A stretch of DNA of 64,000 nucleotides, taken from the NCBI GenBank assembly GCA_021776245.1, contig JAJFGF010000054.1, forward strand, positions 1-64,000. Reading direction: 5' to 3'. The notes below the pieces were generated by a model. The model saw nothing but the letters and a program-made list of their open reading frames with translations, was not told the DNA's origin and did no database searches. Position numbers and translations under genes: made by a program. This DNA comes from Hyphococcus sp. GTDB taxonomy: Bacteria > Pseudomonadota > Alphaproteobacteria > Caulobacterales > Parvularculaceae. Positions 9,688-18,525 of the stretch are shown here, piece by piece; the first letter of the stretch is position 1, and each line of letters opens with the position of its first letter.

Positions 9688-9836
9688 AAAGGCGGCGCAT
9701 CCTTGGGCAGTTCCGGCAACACAACACTAGTCAGTATCCAAAAGATGAATAGGCGCGATTCGACAAGAAGCGCCGCCAGCGTGATGAGCTGACGCGGTTG
9801 TGCATTTTTGTGCGCCGCCGCCGCGGACCGCTGGAG

Positions 9837-9866
9837 CGCATACACAAAAAGTGTATGCGGTTTTTG
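9837..9866 (+). terminator. Terminator-like hairpin without an obvious plus-strand gene
   Basis: Perfect 9-base stem CGCATACAC (9837-9845) and GTGTATGCG (9851-9859) with an A5 loop, then G and T5 on the plus strand. The genes on both sides (TVP38 and hemH) run on the minus strand. The hairpin therefore ends either an unseen plus-strand transcript or has another role. The surrounding 245 bases (9688-9932) hold no credible coding gene. Confidence 0.6.
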
Positions 9867-9932
9867 GGTTCGAATGCGCGACAAACAATAATCTGGGCCA
9901 CTTTCGCTGATTGAGTGATTTGCGAATGTGGT

Positions 9933-10982
9933 CTAGTCAATCCACCCGGCGGCTTCCCGGCGCGTGATATGCTCTAACAGCGAAATCATCTCAGGCGCAT
10001 CATTGAGGCATGGTATGGCCGTGAACTTCTCGCCGCCAGAGGCGATAAATAGTTCCCGGGCGGCAATGTCGATTTCTTCCAGTGTCTCTATGCAGTCGGC
10101 GACAAACCCCGGCATGATGACAGCGATGTTCTTGACGCCATCGGCGCCGAGTTTTCGTATTGTTTCCCCGGTCGCCGGTTCCAGCCATTTTTCTTTCCCG
10201 AATTTCGACTGGAAAGCCAGCGGCGCGAAATCTTCCGTCCACCCCATTTGCTCGCGCAAAAGCCGTGCTGTTTTAGAACAATGACAATAATAGGGATCTC
10301 CGGCTTCGAAATAGCGCTGCGGCAAGCCGTGAAATGAAATGACAACACGTTCTGGCTCGTCGTCAAGCGTTGCAAAGCTGCGCCGCGTCACGGCCGCTAG
10401 CGCATCAATATAAGCTGGATCGTCATGAAACGCAGGCGCCGTTCTGATCGCTGGCTGCCAGCGCATCGCCTTGACGGCGTCGAATACTGCATCTGTAACG
10501 CTCGCTGTCGTTGTCGCGGAATATTGCGGATAAAGCGGCAGGATCAAAATACGCGTAGCGCCGGCGTCTTTGAGCGCGGTGAGGCGATCGCTGATTGACG
10601 GGGCGCCATAGCGCATCGCCCAGTCAATCATCGCCGTCTCGCCGAGCGCTCGCTGAAGCCCTTGTGCCTGTGCTCGTGTGTAATACCGCAACGGACTTTC
10701 ATCACTCTCTTCACGCCAGATCTTGGCGTAATTGCGGGCGGTAGAAGCTGGCCGCACATTCAAGATGACGCCGTAAAGGACCGGCAGCCAAAGCGCACGC
10801 GGCAGGTCAACAATGCGTTTATCGCTCAGAAACTCTCGCAAGTAACGCCGAACAGCAGGTGGCGTCGGGGCGTCAGGCGTGCCGAGATTGACGGCAAGAA
10901 CGCCGATTTCCCCCGTTGAATGCGGCGGATGCGCCACTGGAATAGGCGCCGAGTTGGTGCTGATTGTCGTGGCGTCGTTCAT
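9933..10982 (-). CDS. hemH: Ferrochelatase
   Basis: 349-residue ferrochelatase, which inserts Fe2+ into protoporphyrin IX as the last step of protoheme synthesis. Landmarks: AVNLGTPDAPTPPAVRRYLR near the N-terminus, SPLRYYTRAQA, ILPLYPQYSATTTASV, and the active-site His218 in VISFHGLPQRYFEAGDPY. The conserved acidic block appears as FVADCIETLEEIDI. Cysteines in YYCHCSKTAR hint at a possible metal-cluster ligand set, as found in some bacterial ferrochelatases, but this is only suggestive. Single gene on the minus strand with ~136 bases upstream before the next gene, including a palindrome at 11051-11062. Confidence 0.96.
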   Translation of the reverse strand: MNDATTISTNSAPIPVAHPPHSTGEIGVLAVNLGTPDAPTPPAVRRYLREFLSDKRIVDLPRALWLPVLYGVILNVRPASTARNYAKIWREESDESPLRYYTRAQAQGLQRALGETAMIDWAMRYGAPSISDRLTALKDAGATRILILPLYPQYSATTTASVTDAVFDAVKAMRWQPAIRTAPAFHDDPAYIDALAAVTRRSFATLDDEPERVVISFHGLPQRYFEAGDPYYCHCSKTARLLREQMGWTEDFAPLAFQSKFGKEKWLEPATGETIRKLGADGVKNIAVIMPGFVADCIETLEEIDIAARELFIASGGEKFTAIPCLNDAPEMISLLEHITRREAAGWID

Positions 10983-11050
10983 TGTGTCGCTTTTTCGAAG
11001 CGGGGCTCAATGTCCCCGGACAGTGGGTCACTAAGATATCGGCGGTCTCG

Positions 11051-11062
11051 TCACAATTGTGA
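11051..11062. promoter_or_regulatory. Perfect 12-base palindrome upstream of hemH
   Basis: TCACAATTGTGA, a perfect 12-base inverted repeat 69 bases upstream of the hemH start and within the region between hemH and the small membrane protein gene. It has the size and place of an operator half-site pair. No known regulator consensus is matched with certainty. Confidence 0.35.
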
Positions 11063-11118
11063 ACCTGAAAAATCACAAGCTAAAACTTGCCGCGAAAAAC
11101 ACCAGATACAACGACCGC

Positions 11119-11451
11119 TCAAGAAGGCGGGGTTGCCTTTTGCGGTCGATAGCGCGCCATCTTGTCCTTAACCCGGTAGCGGGCTTCTTCGCGCCGGTGA
11201 AACTTTCGATGCGATTGTCTGTCGTGATTGTCGCCGCTCTCTTGCCTGGTGTCGTGGTCAGGAGTTTGATTTTTGGCGTGGGTTATAGGGCTGTAAAGGC
11301 GGCGTTCCGGGCCCGTCTCAGGGGCGCTTACATCTTGCCGTAGCGCGAATAGTCCCGCGTGACCGTCCGAACCGGACCGTACATTGTGGATATACCAGGT
11401 GAGGATGCCGGCAAGAACCGCAATGATTGCAATAAACTCGATGCTGTCCAT
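11119..11451 (-). CDS. Small membrane-anchored protein of unknown function
   Basis: 110 residues: an N-terminal membrane segment (SIEFIAIIAVLAGILTWYI) followed by a hydrophilic tail rich in Arg, His, Asp and Lys and ending in RYRVKDKMARYRPQKATPPS. Most likely a single-pass inner-membrane protein with a cytoplasmic basic tail. I do not recognise a family. It lies upstream of hemH on the same strand with 136 bases between them. The weak upstream ribosome site (GGAATGAAG) and sensible hydropathy support a real gene, but a chance frame cannot be excluded. Confidence 0.5.
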   Translation of the reverse strand: MDSIEFIAIIAVLAGILTWYIHNVRSGSDGHAGLFALRQDVSAPETGPERRLYSPITHAKNQTPDHDTRQESGDNHDRQSHRKFHRREEARYRVKDKMARYRPQKATPPS

Positions 11452-11668
11452 GAACGCTTCATTCCGAGTGGGGCTGTCGATATTAACGTTTTCAACGGAT
11501 CGCGGGCGTCCGCCAATTCAATTAAGTATCTGCAAATCTCGTGCAATGCTTATGGTTTTGCGCGTGTTCGCCTGCAGGTTTTTACCGCTTTGAGACCGCA
11601 AAGGGTTAATTTTTTCGCCGCAACGTCGTTAACGCTTTTTCATCACCGCAGCATTTATTGTTTCCGCC

Positions 11669-12412
11669 ATGACCGGGGCAGAAAGCTTTCAGGATAACAG
11701 CGAAATTAAACGATGGGTCTTCACCGCCCCGGCGTTGTCCGTCTTCGCCGCCTATATCGCCGCCGCCACTTTGGCCACGTTGTTTATCCCGCAAACTATC
11801 GTTGTTTTATCGCGCCATTTGTGTTGATTAGCATTGCCGCAATGCCACAACAGCGCGCGGTGTCGAAAAAACTCATCACACCTTTATTGCTCATCGCCGC
11901 GGCGTTCATGCCGCTTTGGCAGGCCACCCATACTCACCCTTTATCGCTTGGCGAGTTTCTCGCGATGTGTGCCCCCTTGGCGCTTGTTTTCGCCGTGACC
12001 GCACGCGGTTTCACGCGTGTCTTTTGGGCATTGATACTTATGGCGATCTTCGGCGGTGTTATCGGCACGAATGCGAGAGGGGCGATTTTTGCAGCAATTG
12101 CAGCGCTTGGCGTTGTCGGTATGGTGATGATATTTCGTATCATGCGCGACAATCGGCTTTTGCGATGGCGCCCGGTCATCGGGCTTGCGGCAGCTTTTTT
12201 CGTCGCAGCGTCGCCGGGCGTATTTATCGTCGGCCACAATATCGTCACCGGCGACGCGGGAACTTCAGCAGCGCGTTCGTCGCAGGCGCGGCTTGATCAG
12301 ATCGAGAAGGCCTGGCCAAAAATAGCGAAACGTCCGATCGGCAGTTATGGACCGCGTCGGTCGGCCTATTTGGGCGTAGACGCACCACGCAAAATATATC
12401 AAAACGCAGCCC
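11669..12412 (+). pseudogene. Decayed O-antigen-ligase-like membrane protein
   Basis: Two frames together resemble a broken Wzy/WaaL-type ligase. The first (11669-11827) reads MTGAESFQDNSEIKRWVF with one membrane helix and stops at 11825. The second is a +2-shifted frame running from about 11785, with hydrophobic segments and the family-like block LSLGEFLAMCAPLALVFAV followed by GTNARGAIFAAIAALGVVG (compare the usual GSRGALLA). It ends near KIAKRPIGSYGPRRSAYLG, the hallmark late segment 'W..I..RP..GYG'. The middle loop region and the C-terminal helices are missing, total coding length is about half of the usual 400 residues, and the SDR gene starts at 12413 inside the second frame. Internal deletion, frameshift and 3' truncation all seem to have occurred. 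Confidence 0.6.
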
Positions 12413-13219
12413 ATGACATATCACGGAAAAACTGCGCTGATTACCGGCGCTTCCTCAGGCATTGGCGCTGCATTCGCGAGATCGTTCGCCGCAAAAGGCG
12501 CAAATCTCGCCTTAACCGCCCGCCGGGAGGATCGCTTGCGGGCGCTCGCGGCAGAGATCAAAGCCGCGCACGGTGTCAGCGTAACGGTCGTCACTGCGGA
12601 TTTGGCGGAACCGGCAGCCCCCGCCGAAATTGCTGCGACGCTTAAGGCGGACGGCGTAGATGTCGATATTCTTGTTAATAATGCGGGCTATGGCTTGCCT
12701 GGTTATTACACTGAAAGCGACTGGAAAGCCCATCGTGATTTCCTCGAATTGATGGTCACGGGTTACGCGCATTTAACCCATCTTTTCCTGCCCGGAATGC
12801 TTGAGCGCAAATATGGCCGCATCATCCATGTTTCATCCGTTGCCGGCCTGGTGCCCGGTTCTGCAGGCCACACGATGTATGGCGGCTCAAAAGCCTTCCT
12901 GGTGAGCTTTGCGCAATCGCTCGCCGCAGAATGCGACGGAACCGGCGTTACGGTTTCGGCGGTGTGTCCGGGATTTACCTATTCGGAATTTCACGACGCC
13001 AATGAAACGCGCCCGCTGGTTTCCCAGTTGCCGAAATATATGTTTATGGACGCCGAACCGGTCGTCGAAGGGGCAATTGCCGCGGTCGAACAGGGCCATG
13101 TGATTTATGTGCCCGGGCTTTGGAACAAATTTGTCGTTTGGCTGATGAAGGCGCTGCCGCGCCCATGGGCGGCGAACGTCGTGCGCCGACAATCCGCAAA
13201 GTTTCGTCGCAAACATTAA
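12413..13219 (+). CDS. Short-chain dehydrogenase/reductase (SDR, DltE/YqjQ-like)
   Basis: 268-residue classical SDR. TGASSGIG nucleotide-binding motif near residue 10, NNAG near residue 88, and the catalytic block VSSVAGLVPGS followed by YGGSK (Tyr-x-x-x-Lys). The C-terminus is extended and basic with a hydrophobic stretch (WNKFVVWLMKALPRPW) that may bind the membrane. Substrate unknown. The gene begins within the decayed ligase sequence and is transcribed away from it. Confidence 0.88.
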   Translation: MTYHGKTALITGASSGIGAAFARSFAAKGANLALTARREDRLRALAAEIKAAHGVSVTVVTADLAEPAAPAEIAATLKADGVDVDILVNNAGYGLPGYYTESDWKAHRDFLELMVTGYAHLTHLFLPGMLERKYGRIIHVSSVAGLVPGSAGHTMYGGSKAFLVSFAQSLAAECDGTGVTVSAVCPGFTYSEFHDANETRPLVSQLPKYMFMDAEPVVEGAIAAVEQGHVIYVPGLWNKFVVWLMKALPRPWAANVVRRQSAKFRRKH

Positions 13220-13293
13220 AGCGCCGGACGCCAAAAGGCGTAATCCGTTTTCGGCGAAACGCGATGCGCAAACAAAAATTTATAAGTATCGCC

Positions 13294-15594
13294 TCAGCAA
13301 GTCTTCTCCGCCCATGTCCGGTGCTCCTTGTCGAGCTCATAGGCCGCCATGGCGGCGAGCGTGACAATATCGGCAACGCGCGCGCCGATCTGGGCGATCT
13401 GCACAGGTTTTTCAAGGCCGATCAATAACGGCCCGACAACGGTGGCGCCGCCAATCTCCCCCAGGAGCTTTGAAGAAATCGCCGCAGAGTGAACGCCCGG
13501 CGTAATTAGCACATTGGCCTCGCCCTTTAGGCGCGAAAACGGATAGACGCTGCGGACTTTTTCATTCAACGCCATGCGCGGCGTCATCTCGCCTTCATAT
13601 TCAAAATCGACATCATCGCGCGCGTCGAGCAGCGATACGGCGCCAGCGACGCGCCGCGAATGTTCCGTATCAGGATTGCCAAAATTTGAATAGGATACAA
13701 AGGCGACCTTCGGCGTGACGCCGAGATGGCGCGCCGCATGCGCGACCTGCATGGCGATTTCTGCAAGGTCTTGCGATGTCGGCAATTCTGTAACATTCGT
13801 ATCGGCGACAAAGAGGGTGCGTGTCTTGGTCAAAATAATTGACATGCCGACCATGCGCTCGTGTAGGCGGGGATTCAGCGCCTGCTGCACATTTTCGAGG
13901 GCAACGTCGTAATGGCGCGTTACGCCAGTCACCATGCCATCCGCATGGCCATGGGCGAGCATGCAGGCTGCGTAAACATTGCGGTCGGTGTTTACGAGGC
14001 GTTGCGCGTCCCGGAAAAGAAACCCTTTGCGTTGCAGGCGTTTATACAAATATTCCGTATAGGAAGCATTATGCGTCGCCGTGCGAGAATGATAGCACTC
14101 AAATACGGTATCTGTGGGAAGGCCCGCGGTAGCAAGTCCTTCCTTGATTTTCTCGTCGCGTCCGATGAGGATCGCCTTGCCGAGGCGTTCTTGTTGGAAG
14201 GCATAAGCTGCGCGAATGACCGCTTCTTCCTCGCCCTCAGCAAAGACGATGCGTCTGGGCTCATCGCAGCCGCGCAACGACGAATAAATTTTTTGCAGGA
14301 ATGACGCAGATGGATCGAGGCGCGCAGCAAGGCTGTGCTTGTAAGTGCCAAGGTCTTTGATCGGTTTGCGCGCGACGCCCGAATCCGCCGCGGCTTTGGC
14401 GACGGCGGGCGGGATTTCCGAAATTAGGCGTGGGTCAAATGGTGTTGGAATGATATATCCCGGTCCAAATCGGAGGCGTTTGCCATAGGCGGCCGCGACT
14501 TCGTCCGGGACATCTTCACGCGCCAGTTTTGCGAGTGCTTTTGCGCATGCGATTTTCATGTCTTCGTTGATGGTGCGGGCTCTTGCATCAAGGGCGCCGC
14601 GGAAAATATAGGGAAACCCAAGGACGTTATTGACCTGGTTTGGATAGTCGGACCGGCCAGTGGCGATAATCGCGTCATCGCGCACTTCGCGAATTTCTTC
14701 TGGTGTAATTTCCGGCGTTGGATTGGCCATAGCGAAGATGATCGGGTTTTTCGCCATGGATTTGATCATGTCTTTCGTAACGGCGCCCGCGACAGATAAT
14801 CCAAGGCACACATCTGCCCCGTCAATCGCTTCGGCGAGCGTGCGTTTGTCAGTTTCCACAGCGTGGGCTGAACGCCATTGATCCATACGTTCTGTACGCC
14901 CCTTATAGAGGACGCCTTTGGAATCGCAGACGAATGCGTTATCATGAGGCAGGCCCATGGCTTTGATCAGCGCGATGACCGACAAAGCCGAGGAGCCAGC
15001 GCCAGACACGGCGACCTTGATTTCCTTGATCGACTTACCGGTGACATCGAGTGCGTTGAGAAGGCCGGCCGCAGCGATGATTGCAGTTCCATGCTGGTCG
15101 TCATGGAAGACCGGAATATCCATCAGCTCTTTGAGGCGCTGTTCGATCTCAAAGCTTTCGGGCGCTTTGATATCTTCGAGATTGATGCCGCCGAACGCCG
15201 GCCCGAGATATTTGACGGCGTTGATGAATTCTTCAGGGTCACGCGTGTCGACCTCGATATCGACCGAGTCGATATCGGCAAACCGCTTAAAAAGAACCGC
15301 TTTGCCCTCCATCACCGGCTTCGAAGCAAGAGCGCCAAGATCGCCCATACCCAATATGGCGGTGCCGTTTGAGATCACCGCCACCATATTGCCCTTGGAC
15401 GTATAGTCATAGGCGCTGTCTGGATCGTCGGCGATTCTCTGAACCGGAATGGCGACGCCCGGCGAATAGGCGAGCGACAAGTCGCGCTGCGTCGCCATTG
15501 GTTTGGTTGGTGTGATTTCCAGTTTGCCGGGCTTGCCGCGCGAATGGAAATCGAGCGCTTCCTGATCGGTGAACTTTGTTGTCGTGTCGTCCAT
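13294..15594 (-). CDS. maeB: NADP-dependent malic enzyme with C-terminal phosphotransacetylase-like domain
   Basis: Hybrid MaeB, 766 residues from the ATG at 15594 (MDDTTTKFTDQEALDF). The frame is open upstream to 15672, but the longer form would start almost at the divergent DUF488 gene. The malic enzyme domain has LAYSPGVAIP, VFHDDQHGTAI and the NADP-binding AVSGAGSSALSVIALI. The C-terminal third resembles phosphate acetyltransferase (LIGRDEKIKEGL, MVTGVTRHY, KVAFVSYSNFGNPDTEHS). In known hybrid enzymes that domain is regulatory, responding to acetyl-CoA, rather than catalytic. Converts malate to pyruvate, CO2 and NADPH. Confidence 0.95.
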   Translation of the reverse strand: MDDTTTKFTDQEALDFHSRGKPGKLEITPTKPMATQRDLSLAYSPGVAIPVQRIADDPDSAYDYTSKGNMVAVISNGTAILGMGDLGALASKPVMEGKAVLFKRFADIDSVDIEVDTRDPEEFINAVKYLGPAFGGINLEDIKAPESFEIEQRLKELMDIPVFHDDQHGTAIIAAAGLLNALDVTGKSIKEIKVAVSGAGSSALSVIALIKAMGLPHDNAFVCDSKGVLYKGRTERMDQWRSAHAVETDKRTLAEAIDGADVCLGLSVAGAVTKDMIKSMAKNPIIFAMANPTPEITPEEIREVRDDAIIATGRSDYPNQVNNVLGFPYIFRGALDARARTINEDMKIACAKALAKLAREDVPDEVAAAYGKRLRFGPGYIIPTPFDPRLISEIPPAVAKAAADSGVARKPIKDLGTYKHSLAARLDPSASFLQKIYSSLRGCDEPRRIVFAEGEEEAVIRAAYAFQQERLGKAILIGRDEKIKEGLATAGLPTDTVFECYHSRTATHNASYTEYLYKRLQRKGFLFRDAQRLVNTDRNVYAACMLAHGHADGMVTGVTRHYDVALENVQQALNPRLHERMVGMSIILTKTRTLFVADTNVTELPTSQDLAEIAMQVAHAARHLGVTPKVAFVSYSNFGNPDTEHSRRVAGAVSLLDARDDVDFEYEGEMTPRMALNEKVRSVYPFSRLKGEANVLITPGVHSAAISSKLLGEIGGATVVGPLLIGLEKPVQIAQIGARVADIVTLAAMAAYELDKEHRTWAEKTC

Positions 15595-15683
15595 TGTGGT
15601 ATTTCTCTTTTTCGGCCCCGAAGCGCTAGCGATTACGCGCTTGCTCATGAGGAGGCAAGGAACGTCCGGCAAAGGTAGAAAAA

Positions 15684-16037
15684 ATGATGAAGATCAGACT
15701 GAAGCGAGCCTATGAGGCGCCGGCAAAATCTGACGGCAAGCGCATCCTTGTTGAACGGCTTTGGCCGCGTGGGCTGACAAAGGAGGCGGCAGCGCTCGAC
15801 GAATGGTTCCGGGACGTCGCGCCAAGTCCGGAATTGCGGAAGTGGTACGGCCATGACCCGAAAAAATGGCCGGCCTTCCAAAAACGCTACCGCAAGGAAT
15901 TGGACGCGAATTCACAGGAGATTGAGCGCCTGGGCGCGCTTTGCGAAAAAGGGCTTGTGACGTTCATCTATGCCGCCAAAGACGAGATGCGAAACAGCGC
16001 AATGGTGCTGAAAACCTATCTGGACGGGGAAAATTAA
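15684..16037 (+). CDS. DUF488 family protein (YeaO-like)
   Basis: 117 residues, beginning MMKIRLKRAYEAP. The DUF488 signature is present: GKRILVERLWPRGLTKE, WFRDVAPSPELRKWYGHDP and a C-terminal LVTFIYAAKDEMRNSA. The biochemical role of the family is not established. Either of two adjacent ATG codons (15684 or 15687) could start it. Divergent from maeB with 89 bases between, and 83 bases upstream of nfu. Confidence 0.88.
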   Translation: MMKIRLKRAYEAPAKSDGKRILVERLWPRGLTKEAAALDEWFRDVAPSPELRKWYGHDPKKWPAFQKRYRKELDANSQEIERLGALCEKGLVTFIYAAKDEMRNSAMVLKTYLDGEN

Positions 16038-16120
16038 GGCGTTGGAGGCTGCCCGTCGTTGCAAGCGCGCCGGTAAGCGCCTACCTAGCAAGGGCGTCTA
16101 CAAATTAGTGAAAGTTGACA

Positions 16121-16708
16121 ATGTTTATCCAGACCGAAGACACCCCGAATCCGCAATCGATGAAGTTTTCGCCCGGACAACCGGTTCTGGGCGCGGGCGC
16201 CCTTGGCATGGATTTTCCGACATTTGAATCAGCCGCGGCCGCGCCGCTCGCGCAGATATTGTTCGAGATCGATGGGGTCATGGGCGTTTTTCTTGGCGCC
16301 GATTTCATCACCGTGACGAAGGCTGAAGCTGTCGAATGGATCCACATCAAGCCGGCGATCCTCGGCGCCATGGCCGATTTTATGACCGCCGGCCTCCCCG
16401 CCCTGAATGAAGGCGCGCAAGGCGACGGCGCTGGCAAAGCGACCCCGTTGGAAGATTATGAAGGCGATGATCGCGAAACGGTGGAACAGATCATTGAGTT
16501 GATCGACACCAGGGTGCGCCCGGCAGTGGCGGCGGACGGCGGCGATATTGTGTTTCGCCATTTTGAGCCCCGCACCGGCGTTGTTTTTCTCGCCATGCAC
16601 GGCGCCTGCGCCGGTTGCCCTTCGTCCACGATGACATTGAAAGCCGGCATAGAAAATATGTTGAAACATTATGTGCCAGAGGTCGTGAAGGTTGAGGCGG
16701 TCGCGTAG
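16121..16708 (+). CDS. nfuA: Nfu-type iron-sulfur cluster scaffold/carrier
   Basis: 195 residues starting MFIQTEDTPNP at 16121; a TTG six bases earlier is in frame but less likely. The N-terminal Nfu_N domain (about 1-90) contains TPNPQSMKF and is joined by a short linker to a NifU C-terminal domain. That domain has the cluster-binding CxxC (Cys163 and Cys166 in HGACAGCPSSTMTLK) and RPAVAADGGDI. Mitochondrial-type Nfu domain order, usual in Alphaproteobacteria. Delivers [4Fe-4S] clusters to client enzymes; the radical-SAM enzyme MiaB encoded nearby is the kind of client it could serve. In this class nfu commonly lies close to tsaB-rimI. Confidence 0.94.
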   Translation: MFIQTEDTPNPQSMKFSPGQPVLGAGALGMDFPTFESAAAAPLAQILFEIDGVMGVFLGADFITVTKAEAVEWIHIKPAILGAMADFMTAGLPALNEGAQGDGAGKATPLEDYEGDDRETVEQIIELIDTRVRPAVAADGGDIVFRHFEPRTGVVFLAMHGACAGCPSSTMTLKAGIENMLKHYVPEVVKVEAVA

Positions 16709-16815
16709 CGCGGACGCCTTATTTACCGTCTTGCGCTGCTGGGCATTGTTGTTTTTAGTGACGCCTGTGCTGAGTAATTCAATCAGTTTTATTTTTGAAG
16801 TAAAAGGACCTTTTG

Positions 16816-17025
16816 ATGTCAGATAAAGTTTATGCCGTTTCAAAAGTTGTCGGCACGTCGAAAAAATCGATCGAAGCCGCCATCGAAAACGCCATTTCGA
16901 CTGCAGCAGAGTCGATCAAAAATCTCGATTGGTTCGAGGTCAAGGAAACACGCGGTTATATCGATAATGACAAGGTTGCCTATTATCAGGTGAGCTTGGA
17001 ACTCGGTTTCCGTTACGAAAAGTAA
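16816..17025 (+). CDS. Dodecin (flavin storage protein)
   Basis: 69-residue dodecin, which assembles as a hollow dodecamer that binds flavins (or CoA) between symmetry mates. The pattern VYAVSKVVGTSKKSIEAAI, then the flavin-stacking Trp in KNLDWFEVKETRGYI, and the C-terminal YYQVSLELGFRYE are all typical. The ATG at 16816 follows AAGGA at good spacing, better than the TTG at 16813. Likely its own short transcription unit between nfu and the nitroreductase gene. Confidence 0.94.
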   Translation: MSDKVYAVSKVVGTSKKSIEAAIENAISTAAESIKNLDWFEVKETRGYIDNDKVAYYQVSLELGFRYEK

Positions 17026-17074
17026 ACGGCCAACTCGGCGCCCTGTTTCTGTTTAACATCTGGAAATATACGCG

Positions 17075-17668
17075 ATGTCCGACAAGATGATCAATGACGA
17101 GGCGCTTGATCTCATTTTCCGCGACGCGCGCACGCGTAATGGCTGGGAGGCGCGCGCGGTCACGCAAACACTGATGCAGGCTGTCTATGATCTGACGAAA
17201 TGGGGACCGACATCGGCCAATTGCTCGCCAGCGCGCTTTATCTTTGTTGCGTCCCGAGAGGGTAAAGAACGTCTGCGGCCGCATTTGTCAGGGGGTAACG
17301 CTAAAAAGACCATGGTGGCGCCCTGTTGCGTCATCATTGGCCGTGATCTTTCGTTCCATGATCATCTGCCAAGGCTGTTTCCGCATGACGACGCCAAAAG
17401 CTGGTTTGAGGGCAATGACGCGTTAATTGAGGAAACAGCGTTCCGCAACGGTACGCTGCAAGGCGCTTATTTCATGATTGCCGCGCGGGCCCTCGGGCTT
17501 GATTGCGGGCCGATGTCGGGTTTTGACCAGGCGGGCGTCGATAAGGAATTTTTCGCGGGCACGAATACCAAGTCAAATTTCCTCTGTAATATTGGTTACG
17601 GTACGGATGAAAACCTTTTTCCGCGATCGCCGCGATTTGATTTTGATGAGGTCTGCGAGATCATCTAG
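17075..17668 (+). CDS. Nitroreductase-family protein, RutE / malonic semialdehyde reductase-like
   Basis: 197-residue FMN enzyme of the RutE branch: ARTRNGWEARAV, LTKWGPTSANCSPARFIFV and GTLQGAYFMIAARALGLDCGPMSGFD. In the uracil-degrading Rut pathway RutE reduces malonic semialdehyde to 3-hydroxypropionate. No other rut genes are near, so here it may serve another aldehyde or quinone-type substrate. Standalone gene 49 bases after the dodecin stop. Confidence 0.86.
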   Translation: MSDKMINDEALDLIFRDARTRNGWEARAVTQTLMQAVYDLTKWGPTSANCSPARFIFVASREGKERLRPHLSGGNAKKTMVAPCCVIIGRDLSFHDHLPRLFPHDDAKSWFEGNDALIEETAFRNGTLQGAYFMIAARALGLDCGPMSGFDQAGVDKEFFAGTNTKSNFLCNIGYGTDENLFPRSPRFDFDEVCEII

Positions 17669-17838
17669 CCCGAAATTTGGATTGCTTGGACAAATCCTGT
17701 TTTTGTTTGGCCACGTTAAATTTTGGACCGCCGCACGCATGGTGCGGTGAAGAAAGCCGCATCCATGTAAGGGCGGCGGCGCTCGCGGTTCGCGTTTTTG
17801 GGATTTGCGCGCGCCCATTCTAACGCTAAGCAAGAGCC

Positions 17839-18525
17839 ATGCTGGTAATGGGCCTCGATACGTCGTTGCAATGCTGTTCGGTCGCGATCCTAAGGGACGG
17901 CGCAGTCGTCGCCGATCAATCTTTGGCAATGGAGCGCGGCCACGCCGAGCATCTGGCGCCAATGGCTGCAAGAGCGCTGGCAGAGGCCGGAATCGCCGTT
18001 CGCGACCTTGACCGGATTGGGGTTGTGGTTGGGCCTGGCGGGTTTACCGGCGTCCGGGTTGGACTTTCTTTCGCCCGCGGCCTCGCCATCGGGACCGGCC
18101 TTGATGTGGTTGGCATAACCAGCCTTGCCGCCCTCGCAGAAAATATCGAGAGCGCCGAACCGGACGCGTTGGTCGCACCGGTGATCGACGCCCGGCGGGG
18201 CCAGCTTTACGCGGGTCTTTATCGGCGCGGCGGTGCGGTGCTGATCGCGCCGTTCGTGGCAACGCCGGAACACGTATCGGAAAGGTTGCAGAAAGCGGCC
18301 GGTGCGCAACCCGTGTCACTGGTTGGTTCAGGGGCGGCGCAGATCGCGCGCAAACGCCGCCAGTGGATCGATAGCGGGCTTCCGGAGCAGATTAGCGCCA
18401 AATATGTGGCCCGGCGCGCTGCCGCCACACCGCCGCCAGAAGGCCCGCCTGGGCCGCTTTATTTGCGGGCGCCTGACGCCAAGCCGCCCAAACCCAGCCG
18501 ATTTCAAGGTATTTCCACAAAATGA
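17839..18525 (+). CDS. tsaB: tRNA threonylcarbamoyladenosine biosynthesis protein TsaB
   Basis: 228 residues with the ASKHA-fold start MLVMGLDTSLQCCSVAILRDG, HAEHLAPMAARALAEAG and the signature GVVVGPGGFTGVRVGLSFARGLA. TsaB is the non-catalytic partner of TsaD (with TsaE) in forming t6A37 in tRNAs that read ANN codons. The stop overlaps the rimI start by 4 bases (ATGA), so the two are translationally coupled. The ATG at 17848 is an alternative start. Confidence 0.94.
   Translation: MLVMGLDTSLQCCSVAILRDGAVVADQSLAMERGHAEHLAPMAARALAEAGIAVRDLDRIGVVVGPGGFTGVRVGLSFARGLAIGTGLDVVGITSLAALAENIESAEPDALVAPVIDARRGQLYAGLYRRGGAVLIAPFVATPEHVSERLQKAAGAQPVSLVGSGAAQIARKRRQWIDSGLPEQISAKYVARRAAATPPPEGPPGPLYLRAPDAKPPKPSRFQGISTK

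Noticed and set aside
9864-9878. GGGTTCGAATGC, like a tRNA T-loop
   Set aside because: No acceptor stem, D-arm or anticodon arm can be folded around it.
9612-9940. Two overlapping minus-strand frames with a hydrophobic stretch (LITLAALLVESRLFIFWIL)
   Set aside because: Overlap the TVP38 start, have no ribosome site and no family resemblance; the hairpin at 9837 falls inside them.
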